Shown: piece by piece, positions 34,328 to 45,435 of the stretch
Layout of the letters: each line of letters starts with the position of its first letter
Position numbering within the stretch: position 1 is the stretch's first letter
Origin: Hirundichthys speculiger
Lineage: Eukaryota; Chordata; Actinopteri; Beloniformes; Exocoetidae
DNA: 64,000 nt
Assembly (NCBI GenBank): GCA_018398805.1
Contig: JAGFBZ010002117.1
Coordinates: forward strand, 678,501 to 742,500
Direction of reading: 5' to 3'
The notes under the pieces: generated by a model
Told to the model about the DNA's origin: nothing
The model's input: the letters and a program-made list of their open reading frames with translations, nothing else
The model's database searches: none
Position numbers and translations under genes: made by a program

Positions 34328-34987
34328 CAGTGGTTGTCAACTGGTGGGTCGCGACCCAAAAGTGGGTCGCAGGCCCATTTTCAGTGGGTCGTGGGCCTTT
34401 GCCTGGGGAAGGAAATGCTAAAAAAAAAAAAAAAAAAAGAGTGTCATTCACACTCCTTAACAGTAGATGGCGATAATGCCCTGTAATGCGAGTTGACACC
34501 TGCCAGTTCACACCATAGAAAAAGACCTGCAGAGTTTGTTTACATACGTTAAGGATGGTGAAACACAGATACAATGAAGAATATATGAGATATGGATTTT
34601 CTTATCTTGAAGACAAAGGTCAGTGAGTGGTTATTCAGCTAAAACTATATATTCTGAGTTCTTTTGAACTACTGCTCAGTGGTTGCACTGTTTTATTTCC
34701 TGTTTGTGCATGTTGAGTCTGTTAAAAAAGGCTGAAGTTACTAAAGTGAAGTGTTTTGGATTTAATTAAAATGCAGCTAATTGAGCATCAAAGGGAATAT
34801 TTCCCACTTGAAGTCATTTTGGTTTTTGCCATTTTGGTTTTTGCTGTTTTGGTTCACCAATAAACTTATTTTTTTGTGTTGGCATTCTGTGATATTCTAT
34901 TCTACTATCTCTTTTCCTTGACTTGGGTCGCGGCTTGTCATTAAGGGTGATGGTGGGTCCTGAACCCAGACCAGTTGAGAACCACTG
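34328..34987 (+). mobile_element. hAT (Buster/ZBED5-like) non-autonomous element
   Basis: Ends CAGTGGTTGTCAACTGGTGG and CAGTTGAGAACCACTG. Perfect 8-bp TSDs ctctaggt lie at 34320-34327 and 34988-34995. Subterminal GGGTCGCGACCC palindromes are characteristic of this teleost family. It retains the first coding piece of a transposase (34555-34618). An A18 tract lies near 34421-34438. Confidence 0.93.
34555..34618 (+). pseudogene. hAT (ZBED5/FAM200-like) transposase first-exon remnant
   Basis: From the ATG at 34555 the frame reads MVKHRYNEEYMRYGFSYLED and stops soon after. It resembles the K-R-K-Y-N-E-E-Y-L-K-Y-G-F start of Buster-type hAT transposases and their domesticated ZBED5/FAM200 relatives. 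It ends at AAAG followed by GTCAGTG, which looks like a splice donor, so it may be the leftover first exon of the autonomous parent. Confidence 0.65.
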
Positions 34988-34995
34988 CTCTAGGT

Positions 34996-36866
34996 GGCAG
35001 TACCGCATTGCATTTGGTTCTTTTTTTCGGATGTAACCACTTCCAGTAACGAAAGCTACAAGCCAAGACGAGTGGCACAGATCAGTCATTTGGCATCCGC
35101 GGTGTAACTGCTGCGATGCTGCAGAGTGTAAAATAAACAAAGATGCTACACATCTGTCTCTTCATGGACAACGTGCCGTGAGTAAAGCAACGGATCTCTC
35201 TGTGCAGAGAAGATGGAAGGTTCTGATTCGGTGTGAGAGGAGGTAAAAAAACCGGGGAAGAACGTCAACGCGCTGAACCTCACAAGAAATTCCAGGCGAC
35301 GTTCCCGTCGCTTTCACCAGGAGCAGATCGGCGCTAAAGGCACAGATCTGCCAAGCTCCTGCAAACCATTTACCTTTGTGAGCGTTGTGTTCCTGATTCT
35401 GAATCAGCTTCAGGTTCTGCTTGAGTGCAGTACTGGAGGTTTGCTGTCCATGTAAACATGCGACGATAGACGGATGCAGCTACAATAAGGTCGTCAATAA
35501 GTTGGTGCACATGGAGAGTTTCCATTAGCGGGAGTCCGTGGTTGAAGCCAGGAGGCTGGAAGTTTAACAGGCCCGACCCTCTTATCGCCGTGTGTCGATC
35601 AGACTGCTGACCTCAGCATGAGTTTACTGACTTTAGAAGTAAATGAAACTAAAACATTGAGGAAGTTTCTGACTTGTCTCAGGAAAAACCATCAAAAGTT
35701 TCCTAATCATCCGACCTGCTGATAAAACCTCCCTGTAGCAGTGATGTGATCTGGAAGGTGCTTCAGCAGGACCAGCATGAACTCTGGTGAACTCTGACCC
35801 CAGTGACATCCCCGACAGACATACGTGCACGTGCTCTGCTATTACATTTTTTTTTGTTTGTTTTACATTCTGCATATTCTCACATTGGAACTTACATTTT
35901 GATTCAACTATTATTTTCCGATGCCTGTTGCCGTTATCCAGTCTTCACTGTACATGTGAATCACATAATCATACCTTAGAATTCAGTTATCTGACTCATT
36001 TATTTGATAACAGAAAAAAAAACATGTGAATAATGGATTTATTAGGATTAAATCTCAATCAGGATAAAGTATATAAGAGCAGAGACGGGAGAAGAGAAGC
36101 TATCACGTTAACCGCTGACACTGACAGAATAGATTTATTGTCTCAGTCTTATAAAGTATCCTACTATTATCAAAGTTGTTATTTTATACAAGTCTATGAA
36201 ATTATAGGACATTCAGGGTGGAAGCTCAGTGCCATAAACAAGTATTCTCTCCCCCACATTCAAGTGTTTTTATCTTCTCTATACTCTTTTCTTTGTTCGC
36301 TCATCCTCCTTTTCCTTCTCCTCCTCTCATTTAATCCATTATTCTCTCCCCTTTCAGTAGGTTATCTGCTCCAGGGATCTTTGCCTCTGCCTCCTTCGCA
36401 AATAATCAAAGGGAAATCCAGAAACAACACACGCAGCGAACACATGCACATCTTACACGACCGCTCATGCGCACGTGCAACAGCTTTGACAGAACGAACG
36501 TGAAGGCCGGTCCGTCTGCTGATCTGTGAGGCAGCAGAGACTCGTAACGCCGGTTGGTGCTCTCGCTCTCTCTCAGCAGGTTCCTCGTGAAGGTCGCTCG
36601 CCCTGCGCAGCCTGACCTGGATTCATCCCAAATAACTTTACATCCGCTGATTATGAGTCACACTATTCAGTCATCAAGGAATAATGACCTACTGATGACA
36701 CGAGACAAAAAGAGCAAATAAAAATATACGGTAAGCAACAAGTTTCTCTTTGAAAGAATGGTCTGAGTCCTGGTCCCAGCTTTCTATGGACCCACTTGAC
36801 CCCACAAAAATATAAACAAACAAGAAACAACCAAAATGGTGCGACAATGTCCAAACCTTCCATCCA
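34996..36866. other. No recognised gene
   Basis: Noncoding-looking. A 156-codon plus frame (36033-36503, MDLLGLNLNQDKVYKSR...) has a hydrophobic segment generated by a pyrimidine-rich tract and no recognised domain. I do not support it as a gene. Confidence 0.4.
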
Positions 36867-37105
36867 TCCATTGATTCTTATCTGGATCTGGGATGCAGGA
36901 GAAGCACCGTGAGCAGAGAAGTTTGCCTCAGGGGCCACCTCTAAACCATCTCCCCAGGGAGGCATCCAGGAGGCTTCCTCATCAGACTCCTGGACCTCCT
37001 GGACCAGCTGGGTCCAGGACCAGCTCCATCCATTCGCTGTGGAGGATCAGTGACTCTGCTCCCAGTGAGGACTTCCCACCCTCTCTCTAAAACCAACCTG
37101 GAGAA
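36867..37105 (-). repeat. Degenerate RTE-like LINE 3' end with (ATCC) tail
   Basis: Begins at a CCATCCATCCATT tail followed by 'cttatctggatctggg'. It then contains 'ctccccagggaggcatccaggaggcttcc', matching in order the 3' part of the RTE-like LINE at 40798-41657 (which reads 'tcaccagggaggcgtccaggaggcatcc'). Heavily mutated. Confidence 0.65.
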
Positions 37106-37731
37106 GCCTCCATCACAGCAACCGCATCCACAACCTTACTCGCATTGGCTTCTAAACTACCTCAGATCCTTTTTCTGGGAACATAAATTACAGTCTTTAA
37201 ACTCTGTCCCTTTCATGGATCACATGCTGAGCATGGCTCCAAGGTTTGAAACGTTTCTCTCTGAAGATTATGTTGAAAACTTCTTTGTGGCCAACTAAAA
37301 GTTCCTTTGAAGCATATCCCACATCTGAGTTTTGCTTTGGTCGTGAGAGATGATGCATCCGTCCGGGCCTGAAAGGGAAAGTTTCAAAAGAGCTCAACGG
37401 CCTCCATTTACCACCACCTGCACCTCCTCTTACCATCCCCTCATGCAGTTTTATTGTGAATCCATCCATCAACAACTCTCCCATCGCCAGTTTTGATCAA
37501 GAACCACATCTAGTATCATTTGGCTTATTGTTCATCCTGGTCTGTGCTTCTATGCATTGCCAATGCAGAAACTGTGGAGCGTGCAGAGAGCGCACGGGTC
37601 AGGCCCAGTCCAGTTAGATGTTTACATGCAGGGATTTCAACTGCATCATCTGGCTGTTAGAGCCTCTATGAGACGTTTGGTCTACATTTCAGTTGGAATT
37701 GCAATTTTTTTTAAAAATGTCATGTAAACAC
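37106..37731. other. No recognisable feature
   Basis: Noncoding. No family recognised. Confidence 0.45.
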
Positions 37732-38790
37732 TAGGGGTGAGTATTGGCAAGGACCTTGTAATACGATATGTATCATGATGCTTGGGTCACAATACGATAT
37801 TATCACGATATATTGCGATATTCTACATAGTTAATATCTAAATTAAAAGTAGAGATCAAAAACCAAGTTGCTGTATATGTTCATCAGATGATATTGATCA
37901 TTCAGAGGACAAATTGAGTCAAAACTATTTGCATCAAAACAACCTATTTATTGTTTATTATTAGTGTTTTTGCACATGTGAGTATTCACAATGCGTCTAA
38001 TACATGAATACATGAATTTTCCTAAAAAATCGATATTAGGAGTTGAAAAACCTATATTATATTGGGCGGCCAAAAATCGCGATATACAGTGATTCCTCGC
38101 CAACTCACGCTTTAGGTTCCGCAGTTTTAGTTATTCGTGGATTTCTCAGAAATATATAATATTAAAAAAAATAAAGAAAAAATTGCAGAAACATCACAGG
38201 ATGTTGAGCGCGTTCTCTCACAGCGAAGAAATGCTGTGAGCCAGCCTGGCCCCTTTAAGAGGATGGCCTTATGGGTAATGGTGTGGCCTTATGGGCAGAA
38301 TGAAAACGGGGTTAGATGAAAAGTGTAGTGAGCATCAACAGCAGCCCAGCGTGTATAGATTTACATTCTCTGTTAACCGACAGGAGCCCAACAATACAAC
38401 CTGTGTGATGTTACAAGTTCCTGCAGTGCCAGAATAAAGTACCCGTTCCATGCAGAGAAAACCAGACTGTTTATTTTGTTGTTGTTAGCGTGTTAGCCGC
38501 TAATTACGAGCCAAAAATAGCACAATACCAGCGGTTTCTTTACTACAGTTCAGAGACCAGAGACTGTGAAGGTAACAGAAAGACCATAGTTGAGCCTTTG
38601 TCTTGTTTTGCTGCAGTGCTTTGCTACTTTTTTGAGGTTTTTAAAGATATTTTAAACACATTATTTAGGCTCGGGGGGCTCTGGCTCCAGTTTGCAGATT
38701 TTGATTTTCACGGGGGGCCGCTGGTCCCCATTTACCGCGAAAAATAAGGGATCACTGTAATGCCAAACCGTTTTTTTTCCCACACCCCTG
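37732..38790 (+). mobile_element. hAT-3 MITE copy a, carrying a Tigger-like insert
   Basis: Ends TAGGGGTGAGTATTGGC and TTTCCCACACCCCTG. Perfect 8-bp TSDs gtaaacac lie at 37724-37731 and 38791-38798. The body has repeated ATATCG/CGATAT motifs. It is interrupted by the Tigger element at 38097-38757, just before its right end. No coding content. Confidence 0.95.
38097..38757 (+). mobile_element. pogo/Tigger-like MITE, full-length copy
   Basis: 661 bp with ends CAGTGATTCCTCGCC and AATAAGGGATCACTG, bounded by TA dinucleotides (38095-38096, 38758-38759). It closely matches 58681-59337 in reverse orientation. No transposase frame. Confidence 0.93.
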
Positions 38791-38798
38791 GTAAACAC

Positions 38799-39680
38799 AC
38801 TGACTGGGAAAACAGTTGTTGGAAACTGGTCTCAAACTCTGAAGACAGCTGTCAAATCTTGGATCAACAGGGTTTGCATCACATCACCACTGCGAGCAGA
38901 GTAGCTGGTTATGATTGGCCTGTTGGTCATCTGTCACTGTCCCACCATTTCATTACATTCATCTACCAACGAGTTAAAGCACAGTGTTGCCACACACTGA
39001 TGTCATAAAGAAACAGCTTCAGAAACTTGAGATGCAGTTTTGCCCTGGACACTACAGTTCCTGTCATGGATAATACCACTGCTGTTTCATTTTGTTTCGT
39101 TTTTGCTCCATTACAAAATCCACCCGCAAAAACAATTTGACTGGGGTTCAGAAAGGTGTTTTGGGATGAAAGTACACCCATTCCCAGAGTTTATTCCGTT
39201 GATAAGTAAAACTAAAGCACATCCAGTGCAGTGTGACAACGAGCTAAATGTCTGAGGAGACGGGGCCAACATCCCTGAGAGAGCTTTCTGCAGGCAAATC
39301 AAAGAAATGTGAGGAGAGGCAGAAGTGGAGGAAGGCAAAATAAGCAGTCAGGAAAATGAGTTATGTCAGCTTGCTCCTCCAGTCACACAAACACACACAG
39401 CTCTGACACTCAAGTGCACACTTATGTTGCATATGGTCAGACTTTTCCTCATCTTGTTTTGGGTCTCTTGCTCTTCTCTCTCTCTCTCTCTCAATCTGTG
39501 GGTTTCAAGTGCAAATGAATCCACACTCCGAGGATTATTGGTGGGAACTTTGAAGTGTCAAAGGACGGCCTCCTACAGCTCAGAAACACACACACACAAA
39601 CCGACGTGCACACTGCCACCTCTCCATCCACACCGACGCACGCACACGTCATAGCAGGCGATGGAGAGCGCACACATTTT
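38799..39680. other. No recognised gene
   Basis: Noncoding-looking, with a (TC)n near 39476-39493 and a (CA)n near 39587-39598. Confidence 0.45.
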
Positions 39681-39835
39681 CAGCGCCATGAAAGAGTATT
39701 TGCCTCCCTGTCAGTCAAACGTTTCCGATCATCAAACAGACACAAATATGAGACAAAGATAACCCAAGGAAACACAAAATGCAGCTTTTAAGTGGTCGTT
39801 TTATTGACTAAGGGGAAAAAAAAAATCCCAGCCTT

Positions 39836-40025
39836 CCGTATTTTCTGGACTATAAAGCGCACCTGAATATAAGCCGCACCTATTAAAATATAAACAAAAT
39901 ATATATAATGTCACATATAAGCCGCACTGGACTATAAGCCGCCGGTATCCAGGCTGAGAAATAAGATATTTACATCGAAAGATTTTGTATTATAAGTGTT
40001 TATTCATATACCTGTGTACTGAAAC
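39836..40025. repeat. Repeat with TATAAGCCGCAC motifs, split by a hAT
   Basis: Contains 'ttttctggactataaagcgcacc' and three further TATAAGCCGC(A/C)C motifs. The sequence continues after the hAT at 42918. The motif belongs to a common vertebrate interspersed DNA repeat whose exact class I cannot state. Confidence 0.6.
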
Positions 40026-40662
40026 TAGGGATGTTCCTGGCGACTAATTTCCCTGTCGACTAAATGAAAATTTTTTTTTTAGACTAGTCGACTAGTCTAA
40101 AAAAAAGGAAAACACTCAGAAAACAGTGAAAATTTAGCACAATTTATTGAAACATCGAAACAGAATTTGAAACATTGTCCCCAAAAATATTGTGTGTAAC
40201 AAGAGTTCTTTAAGCCTTTAATCACAATGTTCAACAACCATGTCGGATTTTAAATGCCGCTGAAGTACGAGACACTTTGCACCGTGCAGTATGAATGAAT
40301 GTGAACATGAAGGCAACTCAGTCAAACGTTAACCACCAAAATAAATAAATTGCCTCTGACACATTGAATCTTGCAGATTATCCGACAAAAATTATTGCTT
40401 CAATTCACTTTCAAGTTAATAAAACATCTAATTTATAATTACATTTCAACCGAAACCAGCAGCATTTTGCGCCGTGCAGTATGAATATAAACCCTGCACA
40501 TCCGAAAAAAACTCACTTAAAGTTAACAAATAATGTAACATCTAAAAAAGATAAATTGCTGCTGAATTATTAAGCTCTATGCGCAGTTCAATATGAGTGT
40601 AAAATTAAACAAACATCTAAAATCCAGGGTTTCCTGCAGGAAAAAACTTTGGCCGCGGGGCT

Positions 40663-40664
<2 letters not shown>

Positions 40665-40723
<59 letters not shown>
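40665..40723 (+). repeat. Poly-G homopolymer, 59 G
   Basis: 59 consecutive G follow 'ccgcggggcttt'. Such a tract could form G-quadruplexes and is prone to length error in sequencing and assembly. It makes a spurious poly-Gly frame (40593-40937). Confidence 0.9.
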
Positions 40724-40724
<1 letters not shown>

Positions 40725-40797
40725 CAAGCCGAGGAGAACGGTAGCCGAGAACCAAAAAAAATGATAAATTACTTAATTAATTCGATTGTTCAATTAC

Positions 40798-41657
40798 CGT
40801 CTTCTTCCGCTTATCCGAGGTCGGGTCGCGGGGGCATCAGCCGGAGTAAGGAGGCCCAGACCCCCCTCTCCCCAGCCACTTCTTCCAGCTCCTCTGGGGG
40901 GATCCCGAGGCGTTCCCAGGCCAGCCGAGAGACATAGTCTCTCCAGCGGGTCCTGGGTCTTCCCCGGGGTCTCCTCCCAGTGGGCCGTGCCCGGAACACC
41001 TCACCAGGGAGGCGTCCAGGAGGCATCCTAACCAGATGAACCACCTCATCTGGCTCCTCTCGATGCGGAGGAGCAGCGGTTCTACTCTGAGCCCCTCCCG
41101 GATGACCGAGCTTCTCACCCTATCTCTAAGGGAGAGCCCGGCCACCCTGCGAAGGAAGCTCATTTCAGCCGCTTGTATCCGCGATCTTGTTCTTTCGGTC
41201 ACTACCCAAAGCTCATGACCATAGGTGAGGGTGGGAACGTAGATCGACCAGTAAATCGAGAGCTTCGCCTTCCGACTCAGCTCCTTCTTCACCACAACAG
41301 ACCGGCGCAGCACCCGCATCACTGCAGATGCCGCACCGATCCGTCTGTCGATCTCCCGCTCCATCCTTCCCTCACTCGTGAACAAGATCCCGAGATACTT
41401 AAACTCCTCCACTTGGGGAAGGACCTCATCCCCAACCTGGAGAGGGCACTCCACCCTTTTCCGGCTGAGGACCATGGTCTCGGATTTGGAGGTGCTGATT
41501 CTCATCCCAGCCGCTTCACAACCGGCTGCGAATCGCTCCAGCGAGAGCTGTAGATCACGGCTCGATGAAGCCAACAGAACCACATCATCTGCAAATAGCA
41601 GAGACCCAATCCTGAGGCCACCGAACCGGATCCCCTCAACACCTCGGCTGCGCCTAG
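40798..41657 (-). pseudogene. RTE-like LINE, 5'-truncated 3' end of ORF2
   Basis: The minus strand encodes the C-terminal part of a reverse transcriptase: RFGGLRIGSLLFADDVVLLAS (about 41660-41590) with the catalytic F-A-D-D, then SKSETMVLSRKRVECPLQVG, VEEFKYLGILFTSEGRMEREIDRRI, LTYGHELWVVTERTRSRIQAAEMSFLRRVAG and RSQMRWF. A frameshift near 41035 (about 4 bases missing relative to the family, from memory) shifts the rest to the frame containing RMPPGRLPGEVFRARPTGRRPRGRPRTRW and the SLLRLMPPRPDLG end. Flanking AATTAC (40792-40797) and (A)AATTAC (41658-41664) fit a short TSD. It lies inside the CAGGGTTTCC element. Confidence 0.9.
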
Positions 41658-42151
41658 AAATTACATTACATCATTTACTCTACTACTGATCAATTGCATA
41701 CCAGTAAATTACATAGTAGGCGTTACCTTTTTGACTGGGCGGACTGGTCATCAATCACCTCAGAGTGACAGCTGTCAAGTGAAGCTACGTGAGCTTGGAG
41801 TCCAGATGACAGGCAGTGCGCCCATTGGTCTTTATTTATTTAGTTAGTTAGTTTAAATACCTAATGTTCTTTTTTTTTCTTTTATAGACAAAGTTAAACA
41901 TTATGTTGATTAGTGTTTGCGTGTGTCACTTTAATGAATTGTCGAACCAAAAAAAAAAAAAAAAAAAACGGCAGTGAGAGGTCGCACTGTCTGGTCAAAA
42001 CAAAAGCACCGGGTCTATTACGAATGAAGTTTACCAGAATCTCTACTGACTATAAATAATTAAGGACCGACATAAAAGCGAGCGGAGGAAAACTTGTATT
42101 GAAGTGAGACGAGACGTGAGCTGTCAAACGTGAGTGATCAGAGAGGTTATC

Positions 42152-42204
42152 ACTGTGTGTGTGTGTGTGTGTGTGTGTGAGAAAGAAAGAGAGAGAGAGA
42201 GAGG
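42152..42204. repeat. (GT)n(GA)n compound microsatellite
   Basis: About 14 GT units followed directly by AAAGA/GA units. Confidence 0.9.
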
Positions 42205-43129
42205 TGGCGCAGAATACACTGCAGGTAAACAGCGCAGCACTAAAGAATCAACATTAATTCATTATAACACAAACCTATGTGCGCTGATCAGTTCTCAAGT
42301 GCTGCCGTGTCGCTTGCATGCATTGCATTTTTTTTTTTGCCCGACATTTTTTTTTTCCTGACATTGTAGCCCGGGCGCTCGAGATTTCAGGCCGGCAGGG
42401 CGCCTGGCCAAATAAGGTCTGCAGGAAACCCTGAAATCTCTCAGACCGGACGGGAGAACACGTCTCCGGGTAAACAATGTCAAATCGACCTGAGTGTGGC
42501 TAGCACCGCTAGCATCAGCAGCCGTCGTCTCGTGCAGATTAACATCCAAATGCTAGAGTCTAATGTGGTTGCGCATTGCTCCAGTCGAGTGATTGTATGC
42601 CAGTTGTTTCTGACACAGTCTACATACTACCTTGTTTTCATTATCTAGATTAAAGTACCGCCAAACCGCGCTGGTTTTGCGAGACTATCTTCCCACCGTG
42701 CCGTTTTAAAACTCCAGTCTACTCGAGCATTTCCGCGGGGAGGGGTCTGCTGTCTGACGGCTCTGTAGCCCCGACTAGTGGCGGGCGGCTGTATGACAGT
42801 TAAGCGGCCTTGTACATGAATAAAACACAAATTGGTTTAAACGACTAATATTTCTGGTGCCGACTAGAAAGTGGGCGGACGTTTAATCGGTTAGACGACT
42901 AATCGCACGCATCCCTAACTGAAACCCCCCCACACAGCAAAGACATCCAGAACAGACCCGGGAAACGGACCCGTATCGGGCTCCACTTGCACTCAGTGCC
43001 GGATCCGCTTTGGAGCCGGATCGCGGACCTGCTGGCTCCACGCTGCGCAATAATAGTACATTCTTATGAGCGAGAGTACATCAAAATTCTCATTTTACAC
43101 ATTGAGACGTTCTTTTAGCAACAGTGAGA

Positions 43130-43452
43130 CAATCCTTCACGTTGTTTCTGGTCAGCAGTGGTTTTGTCCCTGAAACTCTACCATCGTGCCGCCTTAGCCT
43201 GGTCTCTTTCTGATGGTTCAGTCATGAACTCTGACCTTAACTGAGACCAGTGACGCCTGCAGTTCTTTAGATGTTGTAGTGGGTCCTTCTGTGACCTCTT
43301 AGATGAGTCGTGGCTGCGCTCTTGGGGTCATTTCTGAAAGCCGGCCAGTCCTGGGAAGGTTCACAACTGTTCCATGTTTTATCCATCTGTGGATAACGGC
43401 TCTCACTGTGGTTCTCTGGAGTCCCATAGCTTCAGAAACAGCTTTGTAACCT
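43130..43452 (-). pseudogene. Tc1-like transposase N-terminal (paired-like HTH) remnant
   Basis: The minus strand reads GYKAVSEAMGLQRTTVRAVI, then HRWIKHGTVVNLPRTGRLS, MTPRAQPRLI, EVTEGPTTTSKELQASLVSVKV and TIRKRPG. These match the two helix-turn-helix modules and GRPR-like hook of fish Tc1 transposases. In-frame stops follow LI, HD, PG and HC, so it is dead. It lies just inside the right end of the element at 39681-43664 and reads away from it, as expected for the N-terminus. The DDE catalytic half is absent, having been lost or displaced by the nested insertions. Confidence 0.85.
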
Positions 43453-43664
43453 TTTCAGACTGATGGATGTCAGTTAGTTTGTTTATCATCTGTCTTACAT
43501 TTTGGGACCTTATGGTCTTTGTTAGACTTGTTCTATTTCTATTAGTTATCTTTGTCTAATATTTAAGTCTGTTTGATGATCTGAAACATTTAAGTATGAC
43601 AAATATACAAAAAAAAAAAAAAAAAAGACATCAGGAAGGGGGCAAATACTTTTTCACGACACTA

Positions 43665-45435
43665 TATGTGAGGAGACAAGGACAGGCGAGGCTAACACAA
43701 GGGTCATCTGCACCAAAGGTCCTTTAAAAAAATAACTTCATTTACATCAAACCTTTATGATGCTGGCCAGTGGGCCAATACCATGAAGAGAAGTGTAAAG
43801 CATGCAGGTCGGAGGACCTTCTGTTCTTTGGATCCCATCTTCCTAAACAGAGGGAGGACTAATTAAACATCTCTTGCAGTTGTGCTAAAACTCATTTCTG
43901 CTCCCTGAGCTGCACCCAAGCGTCACAACCCTCACGCTTGCTGTGGGGTGAAAAAAAAAACAGGAGAAGAGAAAAAAAATCAGGCAAAACATCAGGCTTG
44001 AAGAGAGATTCCATTGTTAAAGCAACTCTATTACCAGGTGGTAAGGACAGTAAGGGTTAGGGTTAGGGGTTAGGGGTTAGGGGTTAGGGCGCAACATCAG
44101 GCTTGAAGAGAGATTCCAGAGTTAAAGCAACTCTATTACCAGATGGTACCAAAGGGACCAAAGCAATGTAGATGAAAGCATTTTTGAGTTAGGAAGGAAT
44201 GTATTTGCAGCAAAATGACAAGTCATGTTAACATGGGGACCAATCGAGTATGTCAAAATAAGCTATTTTAAGCCTCTGACAAGACTCAGAAATGTCATTC
44301 TTCTTAAGAGGGCATGAACTCTTCTCCTTCTGAGACAGCTGACATCAGCAGTTGACTTGTGACAAGACGGATAAACCTGTACCGACAGTCCTTTTTAAAT
44401 AAAAAAATAAACTAAATAAAATTTTTTAATATTGTCAGAAGGTTAAATCAGCTTTTCACTTCCACGCAGCTCTGTTGCCCCCATACTAACATGTTGCTCC
44501 ATCCTTATCCAAAACTGCTTCCATCCTCGCCAGTTTGGCCCCTCGGGAAAGTTTACAGTCCTCATCTAATGGCCCACCCGGGGATGCGGAGCGTAGCCGG
44601 CCTAACTTCAGTCTGTTGCCTCGTCCTCAACTCGCTCTGTGCACTTTCCTTTCAATGAGGCAATTCGAGGCAACTTATCCAGCAGTTTAGCAGCATCTGT
44701 TTTTCACTGAAAGGGGGATCTGTAGGAAAGTATCATCATACATACTTGTTTACTTCTATTAAAAGAAGCAGAATGACCGTTGCAAAGCTGAAACTCCACA
44801 TTTTTATGTCACTCACTGAGACGTAATGACTGGACGACAAGCCAAAGATCAGAAGTTGCTTAATTCCTCTTTTCCTCAGAACAACAGTTCACTGTAGAGT
44901 TAAAATTTTGCTTTCGTCCATGCTTTGAACATCAGATGTCTCGGTCTACCGTCTCATCCTGACTTCCATTCCTTTGTCAACCTCCCCACAGATTCAACAT
45001 CTCCCCCTGCTGAGCTCCTCCATTCTCTCGCTCTAATGGCACTTTACCCTGCAGGACGCAAATGAGCGCAGATGGAGGGAAACACAGGAGGGGGAAAAAA
45101 ATCCATACGAAACAGAAGCCGGGTAAATACAGGAGATAAAAGCAAGATAAAATGGGACAAAACTGGAGAAAGACTGTGTGGTATTTTTCAGTCCTTTCAG
45201 ACAATCAGGAAAAAAAAAGACAAGAGAGAAATTAGCAATGAGAGATTGATCTAAATCTCTGGTTCCACCGCCATGAAGCAGAGGTAGAAATTAATCACGA
45301 AGCTGATATTGATTCACTTTCAGACTGAGTCCAGCTCAGCCCAGAAGGCCTGATCAGACTGAAGCATTACCGATCAATAGAAACTGCAACAGGCTGAACT
45401 TACTGTTCACATCACTGGCCAGACAAGAGTCAAAC
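43665..45435. other. Noncoding DNA with a telomere-like duplication
   Basis: No recognised gene. It includes the duplicated block at 43983-44155. The region 44180-45430 shows nothing I can name. Confidence 0.4.
43983..44155 (+). repeat. Telomere-like repeat inside a direct duplication
   Basis: A ~65-bp block ('acatcaggcttgaagagagattcca...ctctattaccaggtggta') at 43988-44043 is repeated at 44096-44151. Between them is 'gtaagggttagggttagggg' and further TTAGGGG units (44049-44090). The copies differ at only a few positions. Confidence 0.85.

Larger units (their letters stand above)
40625..42433. mobile_element. TIR element with CAGGGTTTCCTGCAG ends, nested in the hAT
   Basis: The left end CAGGGTTTCCTGCAGGAAA and right end CTGCAGGAAACCCTG are inverted. 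AAATC lies on both sides (40620-40624, 42434-42438), a possible 5-bp duplication. It holds the G59 homopolymer, the RTE-like LINE, an A20 tract near 41949 and a (GT)n(GA)n. Superfamily uncertain. Confidence 0.8.
40026..42917. mobile_element. hAT element, 2.9 kb, with nested inserts
   Basis: Ends TAGGGATGTTCCTGGCGAC and GACTAATCGCACGCATCCCTA. Perfect 8-bp TSDs actgaaac lie at 40018-40025 and 42918-42925. Internal copies of a 'gccgtgcagtatgaat' motif lie near 40280, 40470 and 40583. No transposase domain is seen. It contains the CAGGGTTTCC element (40625-42433), including G59 and an RTE-like fragment. Confidence 0.93.
39681..43664 (-). mobile_element. Tc1-like element split by a multi-level insertion nest
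   Basis: The left end, CAGCGCCATGAAAGAGTATTT (39681) and the following ~140 bp ('cgatcatcaaacagacacaaatatgagacaaagataacc'), is the inverted counterpart of the right end. There, 'ctttgtctaatatttaagtctgtttgatgat' leads to AAATACTTTTTCACGACACTA (43664). Transposase remnant DNA lies at 43130-43452 on the minus strand. Between the ends sit a 'TATAAGCCGCAC' repeat, a hAT, a CAGGGTTTCC element and an RTE-like LINE. Whether both ends belong to one insertion is an inference from order and orientation. Confidence 0.7.

Noticed and set aside
36033..36503. 156-codon frame with a hydrophobic segment
   Set aside because: The hydrophobic part comes from a T/C-rich tract; no motif, and composition resembles noncoding flanks.
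40593..40937. Frame with a poly-Gly run
   Set aside because: The Gly run is the G59 homopolymer, and the rest reads antisense through the RTE-like LINE.
42152..42204. (GT)n(GA)n as a regulatory Z-DNA element
   Set aside because: It is a common microsatellite inside a transposon, and nothing in the sequence supports a regulatory role.
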